In this document: positions 1 to 6,371 of the stretch, piece by piece
Layout: each line of letters starts with the position of its first letter
How positions within the stretch are numbered: position 1 is the first letter of the stretch
Translations under genes and position numbers: made by a program
Assembly: GCA_018067115.1 (NCBI GenBank)
Contig: JAGPVI010000334.1
Coordinates: forward strand, 1 to 8,172
Direction of reading: 5' to 3'
Origin: Bizionia sp.
GTDB taxonomy: Bacteria; Bacteroidota; Bacteroidia; Flavobacteriales; Flavobacteriaceae
DNA length: 8,172 bases
Notes under the pieces: model-generated
Seen by the model: only the letters and a program-made list of their open reading frames with translations
Told to the model about the DNA's origin: nothing
The model's database searches: none

Positions 1-243
1 CAATTCAATGCAGAATTAGGGTCGGATTTGGGTTTAAATGGACGTCAAAAAATCGATGTTCTTTTTAAAATCAATAAGCAAGGAGAAGTTGTTGTTTTAA
101 AAACAAGAGCGCCAAGAAAAGAATTAGAAAAAGAAGCGCAGCGCGTTATTGCGAAAATTCCAACGATGCAACCTGGTAAAAATGGAGAGAGTGCGGTAGA
201 AGTTTTGTATAGTTTACCTATTATTTTCGACATTCAAAATTAG
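1..243 (+). CDS. TonB family energy transducer, C-terminal domain (5' partial)
   Basis: The frame is open from base 1 and ends at TAG 241-243, so only the last 80 residues are visible and the true start lies outside the window. The fragment matches a TonB C-terminal domain of the Bacteroidota kind: FNAELG near the start, then IDVLFKINKQGEV, RAPRKELEKEAQRVI, IPTMQPGKNG and the final strand VLYSLPIIFDIQ. In the family this periplasmic domain contacts TonB boxes of outer-membrane receptors and passes on energy from ExbB/ExbD. The transmembrane anchor and proline-rich linker expected upstream cannot be seen, so it could instead be another protein carrying this domain. The TTG at 28-30 lies inside the domain and is not a plausible start. 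The next gene, remB, carries a related domain at its N-terminus. A terminator follows 23 bases after the stop. Confidence 0.85.
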   Translation, partial: QFNAELGSDLGLNGRQKIDVLFKINKQGEVVVLKTRAPRKELEKEAQRVIAKIPTMQPGKNGESAVEVLYSLPIIFDIQN

Positions 244-266
244 TTTATCTTCTTGTTGTGATAGGG

Positions 267-303
267 AAAAGCTGTTATTGTATAACACAAGAGCAGCTTT
301 TTT
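267..303 (+). terminator. Rho-independent terminator after the TonB-like gene
   Basis: An 8-bp perfect stem, AAAAGCTG at 267-274 and CAGCTTTT at 294-301, closes a 19-base loop and runs into a T tract to 303. The long loop contains a small competing hairpin (GTTAT at 274-278 with ATAAC at 282-286). It lies between the TonB-like gene and remB, so the two are probably separate transcription units. Confidence 0.7.
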
Positions 304-328
304 CTGTTTTCTCCTCACTAAAAAATAC

Positions 329-336
329 TATCTTTC
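329..336 (+). promoter_or_regulatory. Possible promoter -7 element for remB
   Basis: TATCTTTC at 329-336 matches seven of the eight positions of TATCTTTG, an instance of the Bacteroidota -7 consensus TAnnTTTG, differing in the last base. It lies 22 bases before the remB ATG and after a terminator, which is where a promoter is expected. No TTG stands at the usual -33 distance; only a T-rich stretch at 301-310 is there. The call is weak. Confidence 0.3.
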
Positions 337-358
337 GCAAAAATAAAACACAGTTCTT

Positions 359-2467
359 ATGAAGCTTCGCTTGCTAGGATTACTTTTTTGCTTACCAATA
401 GTTTCGTTATCTCAAGATGTTATCACTAACGAAAAGCCTCCAATTTTCGACTCTTGCCGTAGTGAGTCATTAGCGACTATTCAAAGCTGTTTTGATAATG
501 AAGTATATAAAATGCTTTTCGATAATTTTAAAGTTCCAGAGGCTTTAACTGAGGCAGAGTATAAAGGAGAAATTGTTGTTCTTTTTGAAGTTGATGCAAA
601 AGGGCAATTCCGAGTTATGTATATAGACGCTGTTTATAACACCTTAAAAACGGAAGCGATTAGAGTGTTCTCTATGTTTCCTAAAGTGGACCCTGCGACG
701 TATAATGGTAATGCAACCTTTAAACAGTATTCTATTGCATTAGCAATTCCTTTGGAAGATAAAAGTGTTTCAACAGAAGTGTTATCAAGTAGCACAATGG
801 AGCAAGAGCTCACTTTATTAGAACAAGAAGCTAAAAAAGAATTCGATAGTGTAACCAAAAGCTTAGTGCCTTATACTCAAAAAGAATATAACAGTCAGGT
901 AAATATCCCGTTTACGCATAGTGGTTATGCCAAATTTGATCGCGCTATAAATTTAGTTGGTACCAATAGTCATACTGCTTCAAAACCTTTTTTATACCAA
1001 GATGTTTCTAATTATTATGATTTCAATTCAGAAAATGAATCCTTAAAAAAAGAAGTAAATTCGTGGTTTGGTAGAAAATTGTGGAATGAGCATTTTGTCG
1101 AGGTGCAAAGTGAATCGTATTGGTTTACTATCGACCCTGTTGTAGACTTGCAGCTCGGTAAGGATTTTGATGCCGATTTTAGTTATACATTTAATAACAC
1201 CAGAGGGGTTTATATTCAAGGTGGATTAGGAAATAATTTAAGTTTTTCTGCTTCCGTTTACGAGAGTCAAGGGCGATTTGCGCAATACTATAATACATAT
1301 GCAGAGAGCTTAAAAGCGTTTGGTCCAGATCCTGCTATTATTCCAGGTCGAGGTATTGCCAAGGGGTTTAAAGAAAATGCTTACGATTATCCCGTTGCAG
1401 AGGCTTATCTTTCTTATAGTCCTTCGTCTTTTATTAACGTACAGTTTGGTCACGGTAAAACATTTATTGGCGACGGTTACCGTTCTTTGTTTCAGAGTGA
1501 TGTCGTTAGTCCGCACCCATTTTTAAAGATAAATACCAATTTCTGGAAAATTAAATATACCAATACCTATACTTGGTTGCGTGATGTGCGTCCCGAAGTT
1601 ACCGAAGATGGAGCCTTCTTAACGAAATATATTGCGAATCATTATTTAAGTTGGAATGTTAATAAGCGTTTGAATATTGGTTTGTTCGAGTCTGTAATTT
1701 GGACAAATAGTAACGATCGTGGGTTCGATATTAATTACCTAAATCCTATTATTTTATATAGAGCCATAGAGTTTCAAACGGGGCAAGATGCCGGGAATGC
1801 CATTGTTGGGGCTTCGGCAAAATATAAGTGGAATGATAATGTTAATTTCTATTCGCAGTTTATTCTTGATGAATTTTCCTTAAACGATATAAAAGGAGGA
1901 GAGAAGAGCTGGAAAAACAAATTTGGCTATCAGTTAGGGGTGAAGTACTATGATGCTTTTAAAGTGAAAAATTTAATGCTTCAAGCCGAGTATAACCAAG
2001 TACGACCGTATACGTATTCTCATAATTCTGTTGAATTAAATTACGGACATAATAACCAGCCAATGGCCCATTTATGGGGTGCTAATTTTAAAGAGCTCAT
2101 TTTAATAGGGCATTATAATTACAAACGGTGGATGGGAGAAGCTAAAGTTGTGTTTGGAATGCGTGGTTTCGATTTTAACGACAACGGTGATATGTTTAGT
2201 TATGGTGGTGATATTTATAAAAATTATAATGAAAGACCTTTTGATTCTGGTGTAGAGATAGGTCAAGGTATAAAAACGAAAACTATAAACGCAAATGTAC
2301 AGGGAGGCTACCTTGTTAATCCTGCATCAAACTTAAAACTCTTTGCTAATATTAGCTACCGAAATTTTAATCCTGAAGCACAAACGACTTCTTTATTAAA
2401 CAATAATACGGTATGGTTTAGTTTAGGACTTAAAACAGACTTATTTAATTGGTATTTTGATTTGTAG
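359..2467 (+). CDS. remB: Gliding motility protein RemB
   Basis: This 702-residue exported protein is recognised from its overall similarity to flavobacterial RemB, which is linked to surface gliding. Residues 1-18 form a signal peptide, with probable cleavage after SLS. Residues 27-132 resemble a TonB C-terminal domain: PIFDSC with Cys33, a second Cys44, the VLFEVDAKG strand at 74-82, a helix with LKTEAIRVF at 96-104 and a closing strand YSIALAIPL at 124-132. A polar, Glu/Lys-rich linker at about 145-170 follows. From about residue 255 to the end the protein is rich in alternating aromatic beta strands and ends in FNWYFDL, as outer-membrane barrels do. No type IX secretion C-terminal domain is seen. 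ATG 359 is chosen because the signal peptide begins there. The gene is probably monocistronic. The name rests on memory of the family; the barrel topology is inferred. Confidence 0.8.
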   Translation: MKLRLLGLLFCLPIVSLSQDVITNEKPPIFDSCRSESLATIQSCFDNEVYKMLFDNFKVPEALTEAEYKGEIVVLFEVDAKGQFRVMYIDAVYNTLKTEAIRVFSMFPKVDPATYNGNATFKQYSIALAIPLEDKSVSTEVLSSSTMEQELTLLEQEAKKEFDSVTKSLVPYTQKEYNSQVNIPFTHSGYAKFDRAINLVGTNSHTASKPFLYQDVSNYYDFNSENESLKKEVNSWFGRKLWNEHFVEVQSESYWFTIDPVVDLQLGKDFDADFSYTFNNTRGVYIQGGLGNNLSFSASVYESQGRFAQYYNTYAESLKAFGPDPAIIPGRGIAKGFKENAYDYPVAEAYLSYSPSSFINVQFGHGKTFIGDGYRSLFQSDVVSPHPFLKINTNFWKIKYTNTYTWLRDVRPEVTEDGAFLTKYIANHYLSWNVNKRLNIGLFESVIWTNSNDRGFDINYLNPIILYRAIEFQTGQDAGNAIVGASAKYKWNDNVNFYSQFILDEFSLNDIKGGEKSWKNKFGYQLGVKYYDAFKVKNLMLQAEYNQVRPYTYSHNSVELNYGHNNQPMAHLWGANFKELILIGHYNYKRWMGEAKVVFGMRGFDFNDNGDMFSYGGDIYKNYNERPFDSGVEIGQGIKTKTINANVQGGYLVNPASNLKLFANISYRNFNPEAQTTSLLNNNTVWFSLGLKTDLFNWYFDL

Positions 2468-2491
2468 AATTACTTTTTCAAAGTATCTTTG
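2462..2491 (+). promoter_or_regulatory. Promoter for ctaB operon
   Basis: TATCTTTG at 2484-2491 is a perfect match to the Bacteroidota -7 element TAnnTTTG, and TTG at 2462-2464 stands 19 bases upstream as a -33 element. The TTG is the last sense codon of remB, so promoter and remB stop codon overlap. Transcription would start near 2497 and give a leader of roughly 30 bases before the ctaB TTG start. No terminator is visible between remB and this promoter. Confidence 0.7.
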
Positions 2492-2529
2492 CAGCAGCTA
2501 AAAAATAGCTTGTAAAGCAAAGCAATATT

Positions 2530-3423
2530 TTGAGTACAACAGCAACACCAATAGTAAAATACAGTTTACTTTCAGATTTTAAAGAAATCACAAAAATGCG
2601 ATTAGCATTAAGTGTGGTTTTTTCTTCGATAGCAGGTTATTTGCTTGGTGTAGACCAGGTGAGCTACAAAGTGCTGGCCTTACTAGCTCTTGGAGGGTAT
2701 TTTATGGTTGGGGCCTCTAATGCTTTTAACCAAATTATAGAAAAAGACTTAGATGTATTAATGCATCGTACCAGAAACAGACCAATTCCTGCGGGGAGAA
2801 TGTCTGTAAGAACGGCTTTTATAATAGCCTCTGTTTTTACCATTCTAGGACTTTCAATTTTATATTCGATTAACAAACAAACAGCAATGTTTGGTGCGAT
2901 TTCTATATTTTTATACACTTGTGTTTACACGCCTCTAAAAACAAAAACACCATTATCGGTATTTGTAGGTGCTATTCCTGGTGCTATCCCTTTTATGTTA
3001 GGTTGGGTTGCCGCTACCGATACTTTTGGTATTGAACCTGGAACATTATTCGCTTTACAATTTTTCTGGCAATTCCCTCACTTCTGGGCTATAGGCTGGT
3101 TTCTTTATACCGATTATAAACGTGGTGGGTTTTTTATGTTGCCTACAGGTAAGCAAGATAAAGGCACCGCTGTACAGACAATAATGTACACTTTTTGGAC
3201 AATCTTAATTTCTATTGTTCCCGTTTTTGGCATTACAGGAGAATTGAAACTGTCTATTATAGCAGCTATTATAGTTTTCGCTTTAGGGATGTTTTTGTTA
3301 TTCTATGCGATTCAGCTGTTTAAGAAAATGACAGAGAAAGCGGCGAAACAATTAATGCTAGCTAGTGTTTTATATATTACATTAATTCAAATTGTCTACG
3401 TGGTAGATAAATTTATCAGATAA
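2530..3423 (+). CDS. ctaB: Protoheme IX farnesyltransferase (heme O synthase)
   Basis: CtaB/CyoE transfers a farnesyl group from farnesyl diphosphate to heme B, giving heme O, the precursor of heme A in aa3-type oxidases. The 297-residue product is a multi-spanning UbiA-family prenyltransferase of normal length. The first Asp-rich motif runs from Asn67 through Glu71, Asp73 and Asp75 to Met78, followed by RTRNRP at 80-85, as in heme O synthases. WQFPHFWAIG at 180-189 and DYKRGGFFMLP at 195-205 form the second conserved region. The start is TTG at 2530: an in-frame TAG sits at 2506-2508, and the first ATG (2596, Met23) would remove part of the usual N-terminal segment (LLSDFKEITK). A good promoter lies just upstream. 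The subunit III gene begins two bases after the stop, so the two are co-transcribed. Confidence 0.95.
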   Translation: MSTTATPIVKYSLLSDFKEITKMRLALSVVFSSIAGYLLGVDQVSYKVLALLALGGYFMVGASNAFNQIIEKDLDVLMHRTRNRPIPAGRMSVRTAFIIASVFTILGLSILYSINKQTAMFGAISIFLYTCVYTPLKTKTPLSVFVGAIPGAIPFMLGWVAATDTFGIEPGTLFALQFFWQFPHFWAIGWFLYTDYKRGGFFMLPTGKQDKGTAVQTIMYTFWTILISIVPVFGITGELKLSIIAAIIVFALGMFLLFYAIQLFKKMTEKAAKQLMLASVLYITLIQIVYVVDKFIR

Positions 3424-3425
3424 AT

Positions 3426-4007
3426 ATGGACTTAACTCAAGGAACTCTCCAAGAAAAAAATGATAGAGCCAAGAAAATGATGCTTTGGTTTGGTATTATT
3501 TCTCTTATTATGTCTTTTGCAGGACTAACAAGTGCGGTAATAGTAAGTAGTGCAAGACCAGACTGGTCTGAAGATCTACAGCTCCCAAACGTGTTTATTT
3601 TTAGTGTATTCGCTATTGTTTTAAGTAGTATTACGTTTATGCTTGCAAAACGTGCGTTAAAACAGAATAATAGGTCGGCTACGTCTGCGTATTTAGTAAT
3701 TACCTTAGTCTTAGGTTTTACTTTTATTACGGCACAGTTTCTAGGCTTTGGCGAATTAATAGATGGCGGTTATTATTTAACAGGGCCAACGAGCGATCCG
3801 AAGGCATCTTTTGTCTTTGTTATTGCTTTTGTACACATTTTACACGTGCTTGTAGGGCTTTTTTGCCTGATAGTTGTAATTTATAATCATTTTAAACAAA
3901 AGTATACAGCCACTAATATGTTAGGCTTAGAATTGGCTGGTACATTTTGGCACTTTGTTGATATACTTTGGGTCTATCTCTTTTTGTTTTTATATTTCTT
4001 AAGCTAG
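3426..4007 (+). CDS. Cytochrome c oxidase subunit III, short form
   Basis: The 193-residue product is a heme-copper oxidase subunit III of the five-helix type (ctaE/coxC-like), an integral membrane subunit that binds beside subunit I. Membrane segments lie at about 17-40, 55-76, 87-111, 129-152 and 172-192. Basic loops AKRALKQNN (74-82) and NHFKQKY (154-160) place them on the cytoplasmic side. Family signatures are FVHILHVLVG at 135-144, with His137 and His140, and FWHFVDILWVYLF at 174-186. The gene starts two bases after ctaB and shares its promoter. A second, longer subunit III gene follows at 4147; both keep the signature motifs, so neither looks like a decaying copy. Confidence 0.9.
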   Translation: MDLTQGTLQEKNDRAKKMMLWFGIISLIMSFAGLTSAVIVSSARPDWSEDLQLPNVFIFSVFAIVLSSITFMLAKRALKQNNRSATSAYLVITLVLGFTFITAQFLGFGELIDGGYYLTGPTSDPKASFVFVIAFVHILHVLVGLFCLIVVIYNHFKQKYTATNMLGLELAGTFWHFVDILWVYLFLFLYFLS

Positions 4008-4109
4008 TTTTCTATTTAAAACGAGCTCAATCATAGCAGACAATCACAAACAATTTAACCGGAATTCAAATTTTAATCAAGTACTGTTTCTTTACTATCA
4101 TAAATTGAT

Positions 4110-4117
4110 TATTTTTG
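4110..4117 (+). promoter_or_regulatory. Probable promoter -7 element for the long subunit III gene
   Basis: The 139-base gap 4008-4146 contains TATTTTTG at 4110-4117, a perfect TAnnTTTG match 29 bases before the ATG. At the -33 distance there is only CTGTTTC at 4084-4090 rather than a clean TTG. I see no terminator hairpin in the rest of the gap, so read-through from ctaB is also possible. This promoter would let the second subunit III and subunit IV be expressed separately from heme synthesis. Confidence 0.5.
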
Positions 4118-4146
4118 TGCCACATATTAAAAACTAATTACACTTT

Positions 4147-5145
4147 ATGGATACTACAGTTGCAACTACTGGAAAAGAAGGTAAATTATGGGGAGGTGGT
4201 AACGAGCCACTAAGAGCCAGTTATGGTAAAATGATGATGTGGTTTTTTATCGTATCAGATGCCTTAACATTCTCTGGGTTTTTAGCAGCCTACGGATTTT
4301 CAAGATTTAAGTTTATAGAGTCTTGGCCAATTGCCGATGAGGTGTTTACACACGTTCCGTTTTTTCACGGAAGTTACCCAATGATTTATGTTGCCTTCAT
4401 GACATTTATCTTAATTATGTCTTCAGTAACTATGGTATTAGCCGTAGACGCAGGACATCATTTAAACAAAAGCAAAGTAACATGGTATATGTTCCTTACC
4501 ATTATTGGAGGTATTATCTTCGTAGGGTCTCAGGCTTGGGAATGGAACACATTCATTAAAGGAGAATTTGGAGCAGTTCAAACAAAAGGTGGTAATATTT
4601 TACAGTTTGGTAAATATACAACGGTAGACGGTAAAGAAACCTTTCAAAGAGTGGCAGTAGCAGACTTCACTATAGCAGCTAAGACGGAACGTGTTGATCA
4701 CGAAAGTAAAAACGGACTTTGGTTTGTAACAGAATCTACAAGACCGGAGTATTCGGTAAACGAAGTTTTAGAAGGCTTAAAAGCAAATCCAGAGGTTTTA
4801 GTTAGAACACAAATACTAACAGAAGAAGGTCATAAAACGGTATTGTCTCGCGAAGAATCTATAAAACAAATTGCAGATAATGGAAAGCAAGTAGTGCACG
4901 GTGCAAACCTTAAGGTTAATGAGTATGGTGCGCCAATATTTGCAGATTTCTTTTTCTTTATAACAGGATTTCACGGGTTTCACGTTTTTTCAGGTATTGT
5001 AATTAATATTATCGTGTTTTTTAACGTGATTTTAGGAACATACGAAAAACGTAGAAGTTACGAGATGGTAGAGAAAGTAGGTCTATACTGGCACTTTGTG
5101 GATTTAGTATGGGTATTTGTATTCACATTCTTCTACTTAGTTTAA
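4147..5145 (+). CDS. Cytochrome c oxidase subunit III, long form with insert
   Basis: This 332-residue protein is a second oxidase subunit III. It has five membrane segments at about 28-50, 78-101, 112-130, 265-295 and 311-331, and the signatures SQAWEW at 128-133, GFHGFHVFSG at 274-283 and YWHFVDLVWVFVF at 314-326. Between the third and fourth segments lies a hydrophilic insert, about residues 140-262, that ordinary subunit III lacks. Basic loops HLNKSK (105-110) and EKRRSYE (300-306) point to the cytoplasm, so the insert should face the periplasm, near where cytochrome c or the CuA domain docks. Its N-terminus (EGKLWGGGNEPLRASYGKM) is typical of the flavobacterial form as I remember it. The gene is probably co-transcribed with subunit IV, 22 bases downstream. 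Confidence 0.92.
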   Translation: MDTTVATTGKEGKLWGGGNEPLRASYGKMMMWFFIVSDALTFSGFLAAYGFSRFKFIESWPIADEVFTHVPFFHGSYPMIYVAFMTFILIMSSVTMVLAVDAGHHLNKSKVTWYMFLTIIGGIIFVGSQAWEWNTFIKGEFGAVQTKGGNILQFGKYTTVDGKETFQRVAVADFTIAAKTERVDHESKNGLWFVTESTRPEYSVNEVLEGLKANPEVLVRTQILTEEGHKTVLSREESIKQIADNGKQVVHGANLKVNEYGAPIFADFFFFITGFHGFHVFSGIVINIIVFFNVILGTYEKRRSYEMVEKVGLYWHFVDLVWVFVFTFFYLV

Positions 5146-5167
5146 TTTATAATAAGAGTATTTCAAA

Positions 5168-5548
5168 ATGGCACACGAACACAATTTAGCAATATTTCAA
5201 GGTTTATTAAAATTTAAGTCAAACACTCAAAAAATTTGGGGCGTTTTAATCTTCTTATCTATAATAACAGCGGTAGAAGTTGTTTTAGGTATTTACAAAC
5301 CGGAGATTTTAATGATACAAGTTTTAGGGATGAAAGGTTTAAACTGGATCTTTATTATCTTGACTATAGTGAAAGCATATTATATCGCATGGGACTTTAT
5401 GCACTTAAGAGATGAGAAGCCAGCATTACGCAGAGTAATTGTATGGACAGGCGTTTTCTTAATTAGTTACCTAATGTTTATCCTGTTACAAGAAGGTGGA
5501 TATATCGAATCTGTTTTTAGAAACGGCTTCGTAACAAATTCATTCTAA
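5168..5548 (+). CDS. Cytochrome c oxidase subunit IV family protein
   Basis: The 126-residue product matches the prokaryotic oxidase subunit IV family (COX4_pro type), a small accessory subunit of bacterial heme-copper oxidases. Three membrane segments lie at about 24-42, 58-75 and 88-107. Family features are a Glu in the first segment (TAVEV, Glu37) and the block KAYYIAWDFMHLRDE at 69-83 at the end of the second. The soluble N-terminus contains two His residues (MAHEHN), which is common in this family in Bacteroidota. The ATG at 5168 follows the long subunit III stop by 22 bases with no promoter or terminator between, so the two genes form one unit. That unit ends at the strong hairpin 5578-5607. 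Confidence 0.9.
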   Translation: MAHEHNLAIFQGLLKFKSNTQKIWGVLIFLSIITAVEVVLGIYKPEILMIQVLGMKGLNWIFIILTIVKAYYIAWDFMHLRDEKPALRRVIVWTGVFLISYLMFILLQEGGYIESVFRNGFVTNSF

Positions 5549-5549
5549 T

Positions 5550-5566
5550 CACTAATTAAATTAGTG
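5550..5566. repeat. Perfect inverted repeat just after the subunit IV stop
   Basis: CACTAAT at 5550-5556 and ATTAGTG at 5560-5566 form a 7-bp perfect inverted repeat with a TAA spacer, one base after the stop codon. It is AT-rich and has no T tract, so it is not a terminator alone. It could be a weak RNA hairpin preceding the main terminator or a protein-binding site. Confidence 0.5.
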
Positions 5567-5577
5567 TTAAACATAAA

Positions 5578-5614
5578 GAAAAGGTGGTTTATTTAAACCA
5601 CCTTTTCTATTTTT
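5578..5614 (+). terminator. Strong, probably bidirectional terminator
   Basis: A 13-bp perfect stem, GAAAAGGTGGTTT at 5578-5590 with its complement at 5595-5607, surrounds the loop ATTT and is followed by TATTTTT. The preceding side is A-rich, so the element could also stop transcription coming from the other strand. It ends the unit of long subunit III and subunit IV and separates it from the SCO unit. Confidence 0.85.
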
Positions 5615-5615
5615 G
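5608..5615 (+). promoter_or_regulatory. Promoter -7 candidate for the SCO unit, within the terminator tail
   Basis: TATTTTTG at 5608-5615 is a perfect TAnnTTTG match and overlaps the T tract of the preceding terminator. It would give a leader of about 20 bases before ATG 5643. A second perfect match, TACGTTTG at 5633-5640, ends two bases before that ATG and has TTTG 17 bases upstream (5612-5615). Using it would give an almost leaderless message. I cannot decide between the two from sequence alone. Confidence 0.45.
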
Positions 5616-5642
5616 ATAACTTATAAAAACGATACGTTTGCA

Positions 5643-6371
5643 ATGGATATTAAACAAGTTAAAAAAACAGCTTTACTTATAACGTTATTTTTTTTGCCCG
5701 TTATCTTTCTGTTGTTTTTATACCCTTCAACCAACAACTACACCCCTTTAAACATTGTCAAAGAAAAAGTTTTAGACGTCCAGAATTTGAGGTCTAATAC
5801 CAATCCTGATATTGTTTTAGACGATCATATTTCTGTTGTCGCTTTCTTAGGTACAAATCCCGAATCAAAAATTGAACAAATGTCTAACCTTCGGGAGCTT
5901 ATTTACGATAAGTTTCAGGGGTTTAAAAAGTTTCAAGTTGTAATCTTAGTATCTAAAGGAGCAGAGGACGAAGCAAGTCGTTTAAAACAAGAACTAAGCA
6001 AATACAATGAATTAAAGTATTGGCATTTTGTGTTTGTGGATAATAGTGATATTGAGAAACTGTTCCAGAATTTACGTTCTACGTTAACTTTAGACGCTAA
6101 TTACGCGTCAGATTACGTGTTTATCGTCGATAAAGATCTAAACCAACGCGGGCGCCTAGACGATCGTACAGATCGTGAAATAGAAAAGAACGCACCAGTT
6201 TATCCATTAACGGCTTACAACTGTAACAAAGTTGCCATCTTAAAAAATAAAATGGGAGCAGACGATTTGCGTGTGCTATTTACCGAATATAGAGAAAAGC
6301 GAAAAGGAGATTTTAACTCGTCTTCACGTCGCGCAAATGAAATAAATCCAGATCATGAAAAAGAAAACTAA
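5643..6371 (+). CDS. Membrane-anchored SCO/thioredoxin-like protein lacking copper ligands
   Basis: The 242-residue product has an N-terminal membrane anchor (about residues 8-28) and a soluble, probably periplasmic domain. It is not a named family to me, but it can be laid against the SCO protein encoded next. FLGTNP at 68-73 falls on FFTTCP, with Asn72 and Lys76 where SCO has its two cysteines. KYWHF with Trp127 and SDIEKLFQN fall on the NW-LLTG helix region, and YVFIVDKD at 158-165 with RGRLD at 169-173 falls on the FALIDKNG-RSRYD strand. The position of the SCO ligand His appears to be Tyr154. The only cysteine is Cys194. It is therefore probably a SCO paralog without metal or thiol chemistry. 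The C-terminus is polar and Arg/Lys-rich. ATG 5643 is preferred over the in-frame TTG at 5613, which sits in the promoter and terminator tail. The gene overlaps the SCO gene by 17 bases. Confidence 0.75.
   Translation: MDIKQVKKTALLITLFFLPVIFLLFLYPSTNNYTPLNIVKEKVLDVQNLRSNTNPDIVLDDHISVVAFLGTNPESKIEQMSNLRELIYDKFQGFKKFQVVILVSKGAEDEASRLKQELSKYNELKYWHFVFVDNSDIEKLFQNLRSTLTLDANYASDYVFIVDKDLNQRGRLDDRTDREIEKNAPVYPLTAYNCNKVAILKNKMGADDLRVLFTEYREKRKGDFNSSSRRANEINPDHEKEN

Noticed and set aside
28..30. TTG as start codon of the first gene
   Set aside because: The frame is open back to base 1 and the residues before it (FNAELG) already belong to the TonB_C domain, so the gene simply enters from outside the window.
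386..394. Lipobox-like Leu-Phe-Cys (Cys11) in the RemB signal peptide
   Set aside because: The cysteine sits inside the hydrophobic core, which continues to residue 17, and a better signal peptidase I site follows at SLS. RemB is unlikely to be a lipoprotein.
634..858. Open frames on the minus strand inside real genes (also 45-233, 1310-1516 and 2664-2918) and a second plus-strand frame at 1320-1526
   Set aside because: All lie entirely within well-supported genes on the plus strand, have no recognisable domain and no upstream signals. They are shadow frames.
4008..4146. Small gene or terminator in the gap between the two subunit III genes
   Set aside because: No open frame of convincing start and composition and no hairpin with a T tract is visible; only the -7 promoter element stands out.
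5613..5615. TTG as start of the ligand-less SCO-like gene, adding ten residues
   Set aside because: It lies in the terminator tail and promoter candidate, and the added residues are polar and do not precede the anchor naturally. ATG 5643 gives a normal positively charged start before the membrane segment.
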